Positions 1-5,304 of a DNA stretch of 6,272 bases are shown here, piece after piece. Both the position numbers and the translations under genes were made by a program. The notes below the pieces were generated by a model that did not search any database, was not told the DNA's origin, and worked only from the letters and a program-made list of their open reading frames with translations. Source of the DNA: an uncultured Lachnospiraceae bacterium (GTDB lineage: Bacteria; Bacillota_A; Clostridia; Lachnospirales; Lachnospiraceae); NCBI GenBank assembly GCA_902796775.1, contig CADBQK010000182.1, positions 1 to 6,272 of the forward strand, in the 5' to 3' direction. Each line of letters opens with the position of its first letter. The first letter of the stretch is position 1.

Positions 1-28
1 AAGGACAGAACAGACAAATGGAAAAAGG

Positions 29-57
29 TTGCCACACGGTTCTGCTTTTGGTAGAAT
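29..57 (+). promoter_or_regulatory. Sigma-A-type promoter for the kinase-like gene
   Basis: TTGCCA (29-34) and TAGAAT (52-57) are separated by 17 bases. Each hexamer matches five of six positions of the TTGACA/TATAAT consensus. Transcription would start near 64, leaving about 120 nt of leader before the likely start codon. The leader has a small 5-bp hairpin at 97-110 (CGCAG/CTGCG). I recognise no known riboswitch or T-box in it. Confidence 0.6.
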
Positions 58-183
58 AAATACTTGCCGGAGCTTTTAATATGTAGTTCCTTTATACGCA
101 GTCTGCTGCGAAAAAGCATGGTAACTGCACAGTGCTTTCTGCATGCGGGACGTTTTGCATACGCTATGACGGGGTCCCTGGAA

Positions 184-945
184 ATGCAGATCATGGAGAG
201 ACGTATGATATTCAGAGATGAGACGATTACAGAAGAAGTAGAGGCGAAAGCGCTGATCCTGGTGGATGCGCTTCCTTATATACGTGACTTTAACCAGAAG
301 ATCATTGTGATCTGCTTTGAGGGAAGCCGGCTCCTTTCCGACGAGGAGGAGAAGGAGACAATGCGGGATATAGCACTGCTCAAATCCATAGGTATGCGGC
401 CCGTGGTCGTGCACGACTCCAAGATGGGTCACGATAAATTCCGATACAACAAACTGGTTGCGAAGATGATTGAGATGAGCGGGATCAAAGCCGTAGGCCT
501 GTGCGGGATCGACCTGCAGACACTTCATATTACATTGGACAATGACTACATCCCTGTCATTACGCCGAATGATATTGATAATGAAGACACGCCGATCTCA
601 CCGGATCTGTGTGCTGCAGAGATCGCCTGTTCCCTGCAGGCAGAGAAGCTTATCTTCATGAGCAGTATTTCCGGCCTGCATGATCCTGAAAGCGGTGAAC
701 TGATCGGACAGATCCGCTACACGGATTTTAAAGCAAAAGAGCAGGCGTGCGGGGAGGTCGGGAAGAAAGCGGAATATACAGCCCGTCTTTTGGAAGAGGG
801 GATCCCTCGTGTGCATTTCATCGACGCGCGGATCCGCCACAGCCTCCTGCTGGAGCTGTTCAGCATCCGGGGAGTCGGTACTGCTGTCCTGCCGGATAAG
901 CCGCACTACTATCCGCATGAGCGGAGGGGCACTGTTGTTTCATGA
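184..945 (+). CDS. Degenerate N-acetylglutamate kinase-like protein (amino-acid-kinase fold)
   Basis: The chain resembles ArgB, which phosphorylates N-acetylglutamate in arginine synthesis. Family landmarks, numbered from the 184 start, are ALPYIRDF (29-36), the LLKSIGMRPVVVH strand (65-77), DYIPVITP, AEKLIF, and the C-terminal RVHFIDARIRHSLLLELF with GVGTAVLPD. Key catalytic elements are altered. The usual VIK-x-GG lysine and glycines read VICFEG (C44). The VVVHGGG loop reads VVVHDSK (77-80). NADTAA is SPDLCAA, and GGM near the distal lysine is GEV. The stretch that normally binds N-acetylglutamate after VVVHGGG is largely absent, so the protein has about 253 residues against nearly 300 in the family. 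I infer a pseudokinase or changed specificity, so I withhold argB. The start is uncertain: ATGs at 193 and 205 are alternatives, the latter with GGAGAG just upstream. The frame is open back to 64, but that part does not resemble the family. The stop overlaps the next start. Confidence 0.8.
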   Translation: MQIMERRMIFRDETITEEVEAKALILVDALPYIRDFNQKIIVICFEGSRLLSDEEEKETMRDIALLKSIGMRPVVVHDSKMGHDKFRYNKLVAKMIEMSGIKAVGLCGIDLQTLHITLDNDYIPVITPNDIDNEDTPISPDLCAAEIACSLQAEKLIFMSSISGLHDPESGELIGQIRYTDFKAKEQACGEVGKKAEYTARLLEEGIPRVHFIDARIRHSLLLELFSIRGVGTAVLPDKPHYYPHERRGTVVS

Positions 946-1139
946 GAAAAAAAGAGACTGCCGTAAGCTGTGATCTTTGTATGTATTACAGCTATGATGA
1001 GGAATATGACTGTTTTACCTGCGAAGTCGGCGACTGGATGGATGAGGATGATGTCTGGCATATGATGAGCGAAGGCAGTAAAAGCTGCCCCTACTTCCGG
1101 ATGGGCGATGAATACCAGATCGTAAAGAAGCAGATGTAG
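942..1139 (+). CDS. Small Cys-rich protein (DUF6472-like)
   Basis: This is a 65-residue soluble, acidic protein with no signal peptide or membrane segment. It has a CxxC pair (C10, C13), a second CxxC (C24, C27) and C49 in SCPYFR, followed by the conserved-looking GDEYQIVKKQM tail. This Cys arrangement and tail match my memory of the clostridial DUF6472 family, whose function I do not know. The cysteines could bind a metal such as zinc or iron, which is inference. The start ATG overlaps the stop of the upstream gene (ATGA), and GGAGGGG lies about 13 bases upstream, so translation is probably coupled to the kinase-like gene. A terminator follows. The family name is from memory and unverified; the ORF itself is well supported by its coupling and composition. 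Confidence 0.8.
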   Translation: MRKKETAVSCDLCMYYSYDEEYDCFTCEVGDWMDEDDVWHMMSEGSKSCPYFRMGDEYQIVKKQM

Positions 1140-1180
1140 GAAGATAATCAGGAGAAAAACAGCAGAGAGTTAGAAGAAAA

Positions 1181-1208
1181 GGTCCGGCTTTGGCAGCCGG
1201 ATCTTTTT
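1181..1208 (+). terminator. Rho-independent terminator
   Basis: A 9-bp stem (1181-1189 with 1195-1203, one G-U pair) closes a 5-nt loop TTGGC and is followed directly by TTTTT (1204-1208), with a second T run at 1214-1220. It ends the two-gene unit upstream and separates it from the nrd promoter. Confidence 0.85.
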
Positions 1209-1247
1209 GCAGCTTTTTTTCAGAAAATGTATCTAAAAAAATAATTC

Positions 1248-1261
1248 CAAACTTTTGTTCG
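1248..1261. promoter_or_regulatory. LexA-box-like site, upstream copy (weak)
   Basis: CAAACTTTTGTTCG resembles the Gram-positive SOS box CGAACRNRYGTTYC, with half-sites AAAC and GTTC separated by four bases. It lies just upstream of the -35 element. Its centre is 62 bp from that of the better copy at 1310-1323, which is close to six helical turns. Alone it would be unconvincing. Confidence 0.3.
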
Positions 1262-1269
1262 AAAAAGTC

Positions 1270-1298
1270 TGTACAAGCCTTATATTCTGTGGTATGAT
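1270..1298 (+). promoter_or_regulatory. Promoter of the anaerobic ribonucleotide reductase operon
   Basis: TGTACA (1270-1275) and TATGAT (1293-1298) are separated by 17 bases. The -10 is five of six and the -35 is four of six to consensus. An A/T-rich tract upstream (about 1222-1260) could act as an UP element. The expected start near 1305 gives a leader of about 195 nt before nrdD. Palindromic sites flank the promoter on both sides. Confidence 0.6.
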
Positions 1299-1309
1299 GG
1301 ACCCAGATA

Positions 1310-1323
1310 CAAACATATGTTCA
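1310..1323. promoter_or_regulatory. LexA-box-like operator at the transcription start
   Basis: CAAACATATGTTCA contains a perfect 10-bp palindrome AACATATGTT (1312-1321). It fits the Gram-positive LexA/DinR consensus CGAACRNRYGTTYC at 12 of 14 positions. It sits a few bases downstream of the predicted transcription start, where a bound repressor would block initiation. LexA binding is inferred; another dimeric repressor could use such a palindrome. Confidence 0.4.
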
Positions 1324-1354
1324 TCTTGACTTTTAAAGACTCATCAAATATACT

Positions 1355-1422
1355 ATATCTTGTACCGCCATTTAGCATGGCTTGCAAGATATGGCAGATG
1401 ATCCCGCGGGTGGGATTCTGCC
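1355..1422 (+). promoter_or_regulatory. Two abutting hairpins in the nrdD 5' leader
   Basis: Hairpin 1 pairs 1355-1363 with 1384-1392 (nine pairs, one G-U) and continues as GCCAT (1367-1371) with ATGGC (1377-1381) around a TTAGC loop. Hairpin 2 begins at the next base: GGCAGA (1393-1398) with TCTGCC (1417-1422), a two-base bulge, then ATCCC (1401-1405) with GGGAT (1412-1416) around GCGGGT. No gap separates them, so they could stack. Neither is followed by a T run, so they are not simple terminators. A weaker CGCGC/GCGCG pairing lies downstream (1432-1455). I recognise no known riboswitch class. Confidence 0.55.
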
Positions 1423-1443
1423 GTAGCATGCCGCGCAGATGGC
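1373..1443 (+). repeat. Imperfect direct repeat in the nrdD leader
   Basis: TAGCATG followed by a GC-rich stretch, AGAT and GGC occurs at 1373-1395 and again, three bases shorter, at 1424-1443. The copies lie on either side of hairpin 2. The ATGGC of either copy, and the one at 1391-1395, could pair with GCCAT (1367-1371), which would allow alternative folds. Confidence 0.4.
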
Positions 1444-1486
1444 TGTTTTAGCGCGAAAAAGGAATTGTAGATCAAAAATTGTTTCC

Positions 1487-1494
1487 AGAGGTGA
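1487..1494 (+). promoter_or_regulatory. Ribosome binding site of nrdD
   Basis: AGAGGTGA lies six bases before the ATG at 1501. It is a near-ideal Shine-Dalgarno and fixes the start. Confidence 0.85.
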
Positions 1495-1500
1495 TACCAG

Positions 1501-3831
1501 ATGCAGGATATGATTCAGAAGCGGAATGGCCAGATGGTGCCTTTCGATTCTGTCAAGATTTTTAACGCCATCAACCTGGCAAACAAGGCTGTTGGAGACG
1601 AGCCGATGGATCATGAGGATATTTCCTACATGACCGAAAAGGTCTGCCGCAAACTCGAGGGGGAAGAGGTCATTACCGTCGAGCATGTGCAGGATCTCGT
1701 AGAGGAGACTCTGATCCGCTTTGGCTTTGCCAGGACAGCAAAGGCGTATATCCTGTACCGTGCGGAGCATACCAAGATCCGTCAGACGGAAGCGGACCTG
1801 ATGGACATTTTCCAGAAGCTGACCTACTCCAGTGCCATGGATGAGGATATCAAGCGGGAAAATGCAAACATCGATGGCGATACCGCCATGGGTACCATGC
1901 TTAAGTACGGTTCAGAGAGTGCCAAGTATTTTGTGGATAATTATGTGCTGCCCAAGGATATTGCAGCGGCGCATATCAATGGGGATATCCACATCCACGA
2001 CAAAGATTTCTACATGCTGACCGAGACCTGCTGCCAGATTGACCTGCTCAAACTGTTCAAGGACGGTTTTTCGACCGGACACGGACATCTGCGCGAGCCC
2101 CAGTCGATTACCAGTTATGCAGCGCTGGCCTGCATCGCCATCCAGGCAAATCAGAATGAGATGCACGGCGGGCAGAGCGTCCCCAATTTTGATTATGCGA
2201 TGGCTCAGGGTGTACGTAAGACTTATCGCAAGGATTACTACAAGTGGCTGGAGGCCGGCCTTCGTCTTAAATGCGATCTGTCTGAAGAGGATGCCCGGAC
2301 TGCTGTCGAGATGATCAGGGAGAAGGCGGTCCAGGATCTGCGCATGGATAATGAAGAGGCATTCGGGCAGGAGATGTCCGGGATGGATCTTTTCGGCATT
2401 CCGAAGGAAAAGCTCCTGTGCACACACCGTTTCGCAGCAGAGGAAGCCCTGAAGAATACTGACAGGCAGACCTACCAGGCGATGGAGGCATTTGTCCATA
2501 ATCTAAACACGATGAATTCCCGCGCCGGTGCACAGGTACCATTCAGCTCGATCAATTACGGGACGGATACTTCGGCAGAGGCCCGCATGGTGATCCGCAA
2601 TCTGCTGATGACAACAGCCGACGGCCTGGGAGGCGGAGAGACGCCGATCTTCCCGGTCCAGATCTTCAAAGTCAAGGAGGGAGTCAATTTTAATCCGGGC
2701 GATCCGAATTATGATCTCTTTGAGATGGCGATCCAGACATCTGCACAGAGGCTCTTCCCTAATTTCAGCTTTATCGATGCCCCCTTCAATATCAATTATT
2801 ATAAGCCGGGCGATTACAATACAGAAGTGGCCTATATGGGCTGCAGGACAAGAGTACTGGGCAATGCCCATGATCCGGAGCGCGAGGTCACCTGCGGCAG
2901 GGGCAATCTGAGCTTTACCTCGATCAATCTTCCCAGACTGGGTATCGAGGCACATGGCGATATCGGTAAGTTCTACCAGTCTCTGGATGCGATGATCGAT
3001 CTGGTCATCCGCCAGCTGCTCAACCGCTTTAAGATCCAGTGCAGCAAAAAGGTGAGGAACTATCCCTTCCTGATGGGACAGGGGATCTGGATCGATTCCG
3101 ACAAGCTGGATATCGATGACAGTATTGTGGATGTTCTGAAGCATGGTACCCTGAGTGTTGGTTTCATCGGTCTGGCCGAGACGCTCAAAGCCCTGACAGG
3201 CAAGCACCACGGCGAGTCCGAGGAGTCCCAGAAGCTGGGACTGGAGATCATCGGCCATATGCGTGAGAGGATGGATGAAACTTCCAAGCTCTACGGGCTG
3301 AATTTCACACTGCTGGCTACACCGGCAGAGGGCCTTTCCGGCCGTTTTGTGCGGATGGATGCAAAGCGGTACGGCAAGATCGAGGGGGTCACGGACAGAG
3401 ATTACTATACCAACTCTTTCCATATCCCGGTATATTATCCGATCAAGGCTTACCGCAAGATCCAGCTGGAGGCACCATATCATGCACTGACAAATGCAGG
3501 ACATATTAGCTATGTGGAGCTTGACGGGGATACCTGCAAGAACCTCAAAGCTTTTGAATCCGTGATCCGTTACATGAAGGAGCAGGGGATCGGCTATGGT
3601 TCCGTGAACCATCCTGTGGATCGTGACCCGATTTGCGGATATACAGGCGTTATCAACGATGTCTGCCCCAGGTGCGGCAGACGGGAGGGTGAGCCGGTCA
3701 GCCTCCAGTTCCTGAAGGAGCTCAGGAAGAAATATCCAAACGTACCGGTATACACTGAAGAAGAAATGATCAATGGGAGGATCGAACATGATTACAGGAG
3801 AAAACAGGAGACTGGATGCTATGACTGCTGA
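1501..3831 (+). CDS. nrdD: Anaerobic (class III) ribonucleoside-triphosphate reductase, large chain lacking the glycyl-radical motif
   Basis: The enzyme reduces ribonucleotides to deoxyribonucleotides in anaerobic cytoplasm. An ATP cone occupies roughly residues 3-92 (KRNGQMVPFDSVKIFNAINLA), the usual allosteric module. The ten-stranded barrel follows, with GDIHIHDKDF, C177/C178 in TCCQIDL, NMNSRAGAQVPF-like sequence and YMGCRTRV, whose C448 is the expected thiyl-radical cysteine. C712, C722 and C725 (ICGY, CPRC) mark the C-terminal Zn region. Complete members then run into an RxxGYLxG glycyl-radical loop, but this 776-residue chain instead carries a tail of about 50 residues ending GCYDC and stops. 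The missing motif is encoded in another frame by the overlapping ORF at 3788-3967. I infer a two-chain enzyme. A recent frameshift or sequence error is the main alternative. Family assignment is certain; the split is a strong inference. Confidence 0.96.
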   Translation: MQDMIQKRNGQMVPFDSVKIFNAINLANKAVGDEPMDHEDISYMTEKVCRKLEGEEVITVEHVQDLVEETLIRFGFARTAKAYILYRAEHTKIRQTEADLMDIFQKLTYSSAMDEDIKRENANIDGDTAMGTMLKYGSESAKYFVDNYVLPKDIAAAHINGDIHIHDKDFYMLTETCCQIDLLKLFKDGFSTGHGHLREPQSITSYAALACIAIQANQNEMHGGQSVPNFDYAMAQGVRKTYRKDYYKWLEAGLRLKCDLSEEDARTAVEMIREKAVQDLRMDNEEAFGQEMSGMDLFGIPKEKLLCTHRFAAEEALKNTDRQTYQAMEAFVHNLNTMNSRAGAQVPFSSINYGTDTSAEARMVIRNLLMTTADGLGGGETPIFPVQIFKVKEGVNFNPGDPNYDLFEMAIQTSAQRLFPNFSFIDAPFNINYYKPGDYNTEVAYMGCRTRVLGNAHDPEREVTCGRGNLSFTSINLPRLGIEAHGDIGKFYQSLDAMIDLVIRQLLNRFKIQCSKKVRNYPFLMGQGIWIDSDKLDIDDSIVDVLKHGTLSVGFIGLAETLKALTGKHHGESEESQKLGLEIIGHMRERMDETSKLYGLNFTLLATPAEGLSGRFVRMDAKRYGKIEGVTDRDYYTNSFHIPVYYPIKAYRKIQLEAPYHALTNAGHISYVELDGDTCKNLKAFESVIRYMKEQGIGYGSVNHPVDRDPICGYTGVINDVCPRCGRREGEPVSLQFLKELRKKYPNVPVYTEEEMINGRIEHDYRRKQETGCYDC
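3775..3780 (+). promoter_or_regulatory. Ribosome binding site inside nrdD for the small glycyl-radical ORF
   Basis: GGGAGG ends seven bases before the ATG at 3788. It lies within the last codons of the large nrdD chain and decides the start of the small ORF. It is the main sign that the small ORF is initiated independently. Confidence 0.75.
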
Positions 3832-3967
3832 TATCCCCGCTGTAGGAGACGGGGTGAAATTTGAGAGGATCCGTCGTATCACCGGTTATCTTGTGGGGAC
3901 AACAGACCGTTTTAACAATGCTAAGCGTGCTGAGGAGCATGAGCGTGTAAAACACGGGATGAATTAA
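3788..3967 (+). CDS. Separate glycyl-radical chain of the anaerobic ribonucleotide reductase (C-terminal NrdD domain)
   Basis: This 59-residue ORF carries the piece missing from the large chain: FERIRRITGYLVGT, then DRFNNAKRAEEHERVKHG, which closely resembles the C-terminus of clostridial and Bacteroides-type NrdD. G33 in ITGYLVG aligns with the glycine that NrdG converts to a radical. The first 22 residues (to about GDGV) match nothing I know. The ORF overlaps the large chain by 44 bp in a different frame and has GGGAGG at ideal spacing before ATG 3788. An in-frame ATG at 3773 lies before that site and is less likely. The large chain's NrdD tail continues about 50 residues past CPRCGR in its own frame, so a simple single-base correction would give an unusually long linker. 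I infer that the peptide docks on the barrel, rather as the YfiD spare part replaces the damaged end of pyruvate formate-lyase. Confidence 0.85.
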   Translation: MITGENRRLDAMTADIPAVGDGVKFERIRRITGYLVGTTDRFNNAKRAEEHERVKHGMN

Positions 3968-3974
3968 TAAACAT

Positions 3975-4562
3975 ATGCAGGAAACATATAAAAATAATGG
4001 CGGTGCCGGAGGCGCTGGCCAGGCTCTCCCTGGATGGGAGAGCCTGACTCTGCAGCTGTCCGGCACAGTTTATGATTCGATTGTGGACGGACCGGGACTG
4101 CGCTATACGATCTTTGTGCAGGGCTGTCCGCACGCCTGCCCCGGCTGCCAGAATCCGCAGACCCATCCCTTTACGGGCGGTACTGAAAAGAGTCTGGGCG
4201 AGATCATAAAGGAAATCGGCGAAGATCCGCTTCTTTCCGGTGTAACCTTTTCCGGAGGAGAGCCTTTCTGCCAGGCAAAGCCCCTGTCAGTGCTGGCACA
4301 GCAGCTGAAAAAGAAGGGATATGATCTCGTTGTCTATTCGGGCTATACTTATGAGCGGCTGCGCGATATGGCACAGACCCGGGAGGAAATACGGACTCTG
4401 CTTGACCTGACAGATCTCCTGGTGGACGGACCTTTTGTCATAGAGCAGAGAGATCTGGATCTGTTATACCGGGGCAGTAAAAACCAGAGGCTGATCGACC
4501 TGGCAGCGATGAGGAAGAGCGGAGATCTTACGAAGGTACTGCTTTGGAAGGAGCATGCCTAA
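3975..4562 (+). CDS. nrdG: Anaerobic ribonucleotide reductase activating protein (radical SAM)
   Basis: This radical-SAM activase uses a [4Fe-4S] cluster and S-adenosylmethionine to generate the glycyl radical on NrdD, here presumably on G33 of the small chain. The cluster motif is C51, C55, C58 (CPHACPGC). It is preceded by SIVDGPGLRYTIFVQG and followed by QNPQTHPF. The SAM-binding GGE motif is VTFSGGEP (90-97). VDGPFV and KNQRLIDL toward the end also fit the family. At 195 residues it is somewhat longer than most members, because about 25 residues (GGAGGAGQALPGWESL and neighbours) precede the conserved core. That extension is encoded largely by a nested inverted repeat at 4003-4066. The start lies 7 bp after the small chain's stop. 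The ribosome binding site is poor (GGGAT about 14 bases upstream), which suggests coupled or low-level translation. No later ATG, GTG or TTG precedes the core. Confidence 0.95.
   Translation: MQETYKNNGGAGGAGQALPGWESLTLQLSGTVYDSIVDGPGLRYTIFVQGCPHACPGCQNPQTHPFTGGTEKSLGEIIKEIGEDPLLSGVTFSGGEPFCQAKPLSVLAQQLKKKGYDLVVYSGYTYERLRDMAQTREEIRTLLDLTDLLVDGPFVIEQRDLDLLYRGSKNQRLIDLAAMRKSGDLTKVLLWKEHA
4003..4066 (+). repeat. Nested inverted repeat in the first codons of nrdG
   Basis: The inner arms are CAGGCTCTCCC (4020-4030) and GGGAGAGCCTG (4036-4046), a perfect 11-bp stem around TGGAT. The outer arms are GTGCCGGA (4003-4010) and TCCGGCAC (4059-4066), a perfect 8-bp stem. GCTG (4014-4017) can pair with CAGC (4053-4056) between them. 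No T run follows. The structure could throttle nrdG translation or be a small palindromic insertion. Confidence 0.7.
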
Positions 4563-4588
4563 GACATCTTCCGGAGCCCGGAGTATAC

Positions 4589-4696
4589 ATGAAAATTTCT
4601 TCCGTCTGTTCAGGCTGGTTAAAGAGACTGGAACATGCTGAGACGTTTTTGAATAATCATAAGGTGACTTTTGGTGACCAAATCATAAATATGTAG
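4589..4696 (+). CDS. Possible 35-residue small protein between nrdG and the adenosyltransferase gene
   Basis: This ORF fills most of the 147-bp gap after nrdG. Its peptide begins MKISSVCSGWLKRLEHAET and ends in VTFGDQIINM. GGAG (4580-4583) is five bases before the ATG, partly inside a 6-bp hairpin (4569-4574 with 4578-4583). The stop is 13 bases before the next start. I recognise no family, signal peptide or membrane segment. An ORF this short can arise by chance, so this is tentative. Confidence 0.3.
   Translation: MKISSVCSGWLKRLEHAETFLNNHKVTFGDQIINM
4655..4688 (+). repeat. Paired short direct repeats upstream of the adenosyltransferase gene
   Basis: AATCATAA occurs at 4655-4662 and 4681-4688. 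Between them GGTGAC occurs at 4663-4668 and 4673-4678, exactly 10 bp apart, so the two copies lie on the same DNA face. This could be a tandem protein-binding site, or simply coding sequence if the 35-codon ORF is real. Confidence 0.35.
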
Positions 4697-4709
4697 AGGG
4701 ATGAAATAA

Positions 4710-5240
4710 ATGGCACGAGAGGGAAAGATGCATATCTATACCGGTGACGGCAAGGGAAAGACGACAGCGGCAGAAGGGCTGGCTGTGCGGTTCTGCGGCA
4801 GCGGCGGGGAGGTCATGTTCGTTCAATTCCTGAAGAAGGGAGATTCCAGCGAGCTGTCTGCTTTTGAGGAGCTGGAAGGGATGACAATGATGCCCAACCC
4901 GTGGAATTACGGATTCACCTGGGATCTGTCCGAGAGGGAGCGGGAGGAGGCCAGAGGCGTTTACTCTCAGTATCTGGACATGATCGGGATGCGTTTTCTG
5001 CAGGGCAATTTCGGCATGCTGGTGTTGGATGAGGTCATAGGCGCTGTGAATGCCGGCCTGGTCGATGAGCAGGAGCTTTTTGACCTCTTTGATCAGCTGC
5101 CGGATGAGGCTGAGATTGTCCTGACAGGCAGGGATCCTTCAGAGGCACTCCTTGAGCGGGCAGATTATGTGACTGAGATGCACAAAGTCAAACATCCCTT
5201 TGACCAGGGGCTGGGTGCACGAAAAGGGATAGAGTACTGA
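4710..5240 (+). CDS. cobO: ATP:corrinoid adenosyltransferase (CobA/CobO/BtuR family)
   Basis: The enzyme transfers the adenosyl group of ATP to reduced cobalt in corrinoids, giving adenosylcobalamin precursors or salvaged cofactor in the cytoplasm. It has a P-loop GDGKGKTT (12-19) near the N-terminus, QFLKKG after the second strand, and YGFTW (67-71), matching the aromatic segment of Salmonella CobA that contacts the corrinoid. A Walker-B-like MLVLDEV is at 103-109, then LTGRDP (138-143) and the closing HPFDQGLGARKGIEY. Length (176 residues) is within the family range. AGAGGG lies nine bases before the ATG. The gene is 147 bp after nrdG and has no clear promoter of its own. Class III reductase does not use B12, so its proximity to nrd genes does not show a shared pathway. 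The symbol could equally be cobA or btuR. Confidence 0.94.
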   Translation: MAREGKMHIYTGDGKGKTTAAEGLAVRFCGSGGEVMFVQFLKKGDSSELSAFEELEGMTMMPNPWNYGFTWDLSEREREEARGVYSQYLDMIGMRFLQGNFGMLVLDEVIGAVNAGLVDEQELFDLFDQLPDEAEIVLTGRDPSEALLERADYVTEMHKVKHPFDQGLGARKGIEY

Positions 5241-5288
5241 TCTAAACAGGATCACGTCTAAACAGAGTCAAAGATTACGTCAAAACAG
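5241..5288 (+). repeat. Three short repeats between cobO and the Nudix gene
   Basis: TCTAAACAG (5241-5249), TCTAAACAG (5257-5265) and TCAAAACAG (5280-5288) form an irregular tandem array. The second and third are each preceded by ACG. The array fills the 64-bp gap, and the third copy runs into the purine-rich ribosome binding region of the next gene. Confidence 0.45.
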
Positions 5289-5304
5289 GAGAAGGGGAAG
5301 GGTC

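Noticed and set aside
52..66. ArgR operator over the -10 of the first promoter
   Set aside because: AGAATAAATACT only vaguely resembles an ARG box and lacks symmetry.
64..183. N-terminal extension of the kinase-like gene from TTG 64
   Set aside because: The frame is open, but it begins at the predicted transcription start, lacks a ribosome binding site and has no family resemblance. It is more likely leader.
1350..1365. NrdR-box-like ATACTATATCTTGTAC
   Set aside because: It matches about 12 of 16 consensus positions, but NrdR boxes normally occur in pairs about 31 bp apart and no good partner is present. Part of the match is also explained as an arm of the leader hairpin.
1299..1500. Cobalamin riboswitch in the nrdD leader, suggested by the nearby adenosyltransferase gene
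   Set aside because: No B12 box or the conserved core of that riboswitch class could be found, and class III reductase does not depend on B12.
3820..3840. Programmed +1 frameshift at TGC-TGA joining the two NrdD chains
   Set aside because: The P-site Cys tRNA could not re-pair after the shift. An independent Shine-Dalgarno and ATG already explain expression of the second frame. A sequence error remains possible but is less favoured.
2503..3882. A 459-codon open frame on the - strand opposite nrdD
   Set aside because: The + strand frame is unmistakably NrdD. The antisense translation resembles no protein and has no ribosome binding site. It is a codon-bias shadow.
4569..4583. Terminator after nrdG
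   Set aside because: The 6-bp stem has a 3-nt loop and no following T run.
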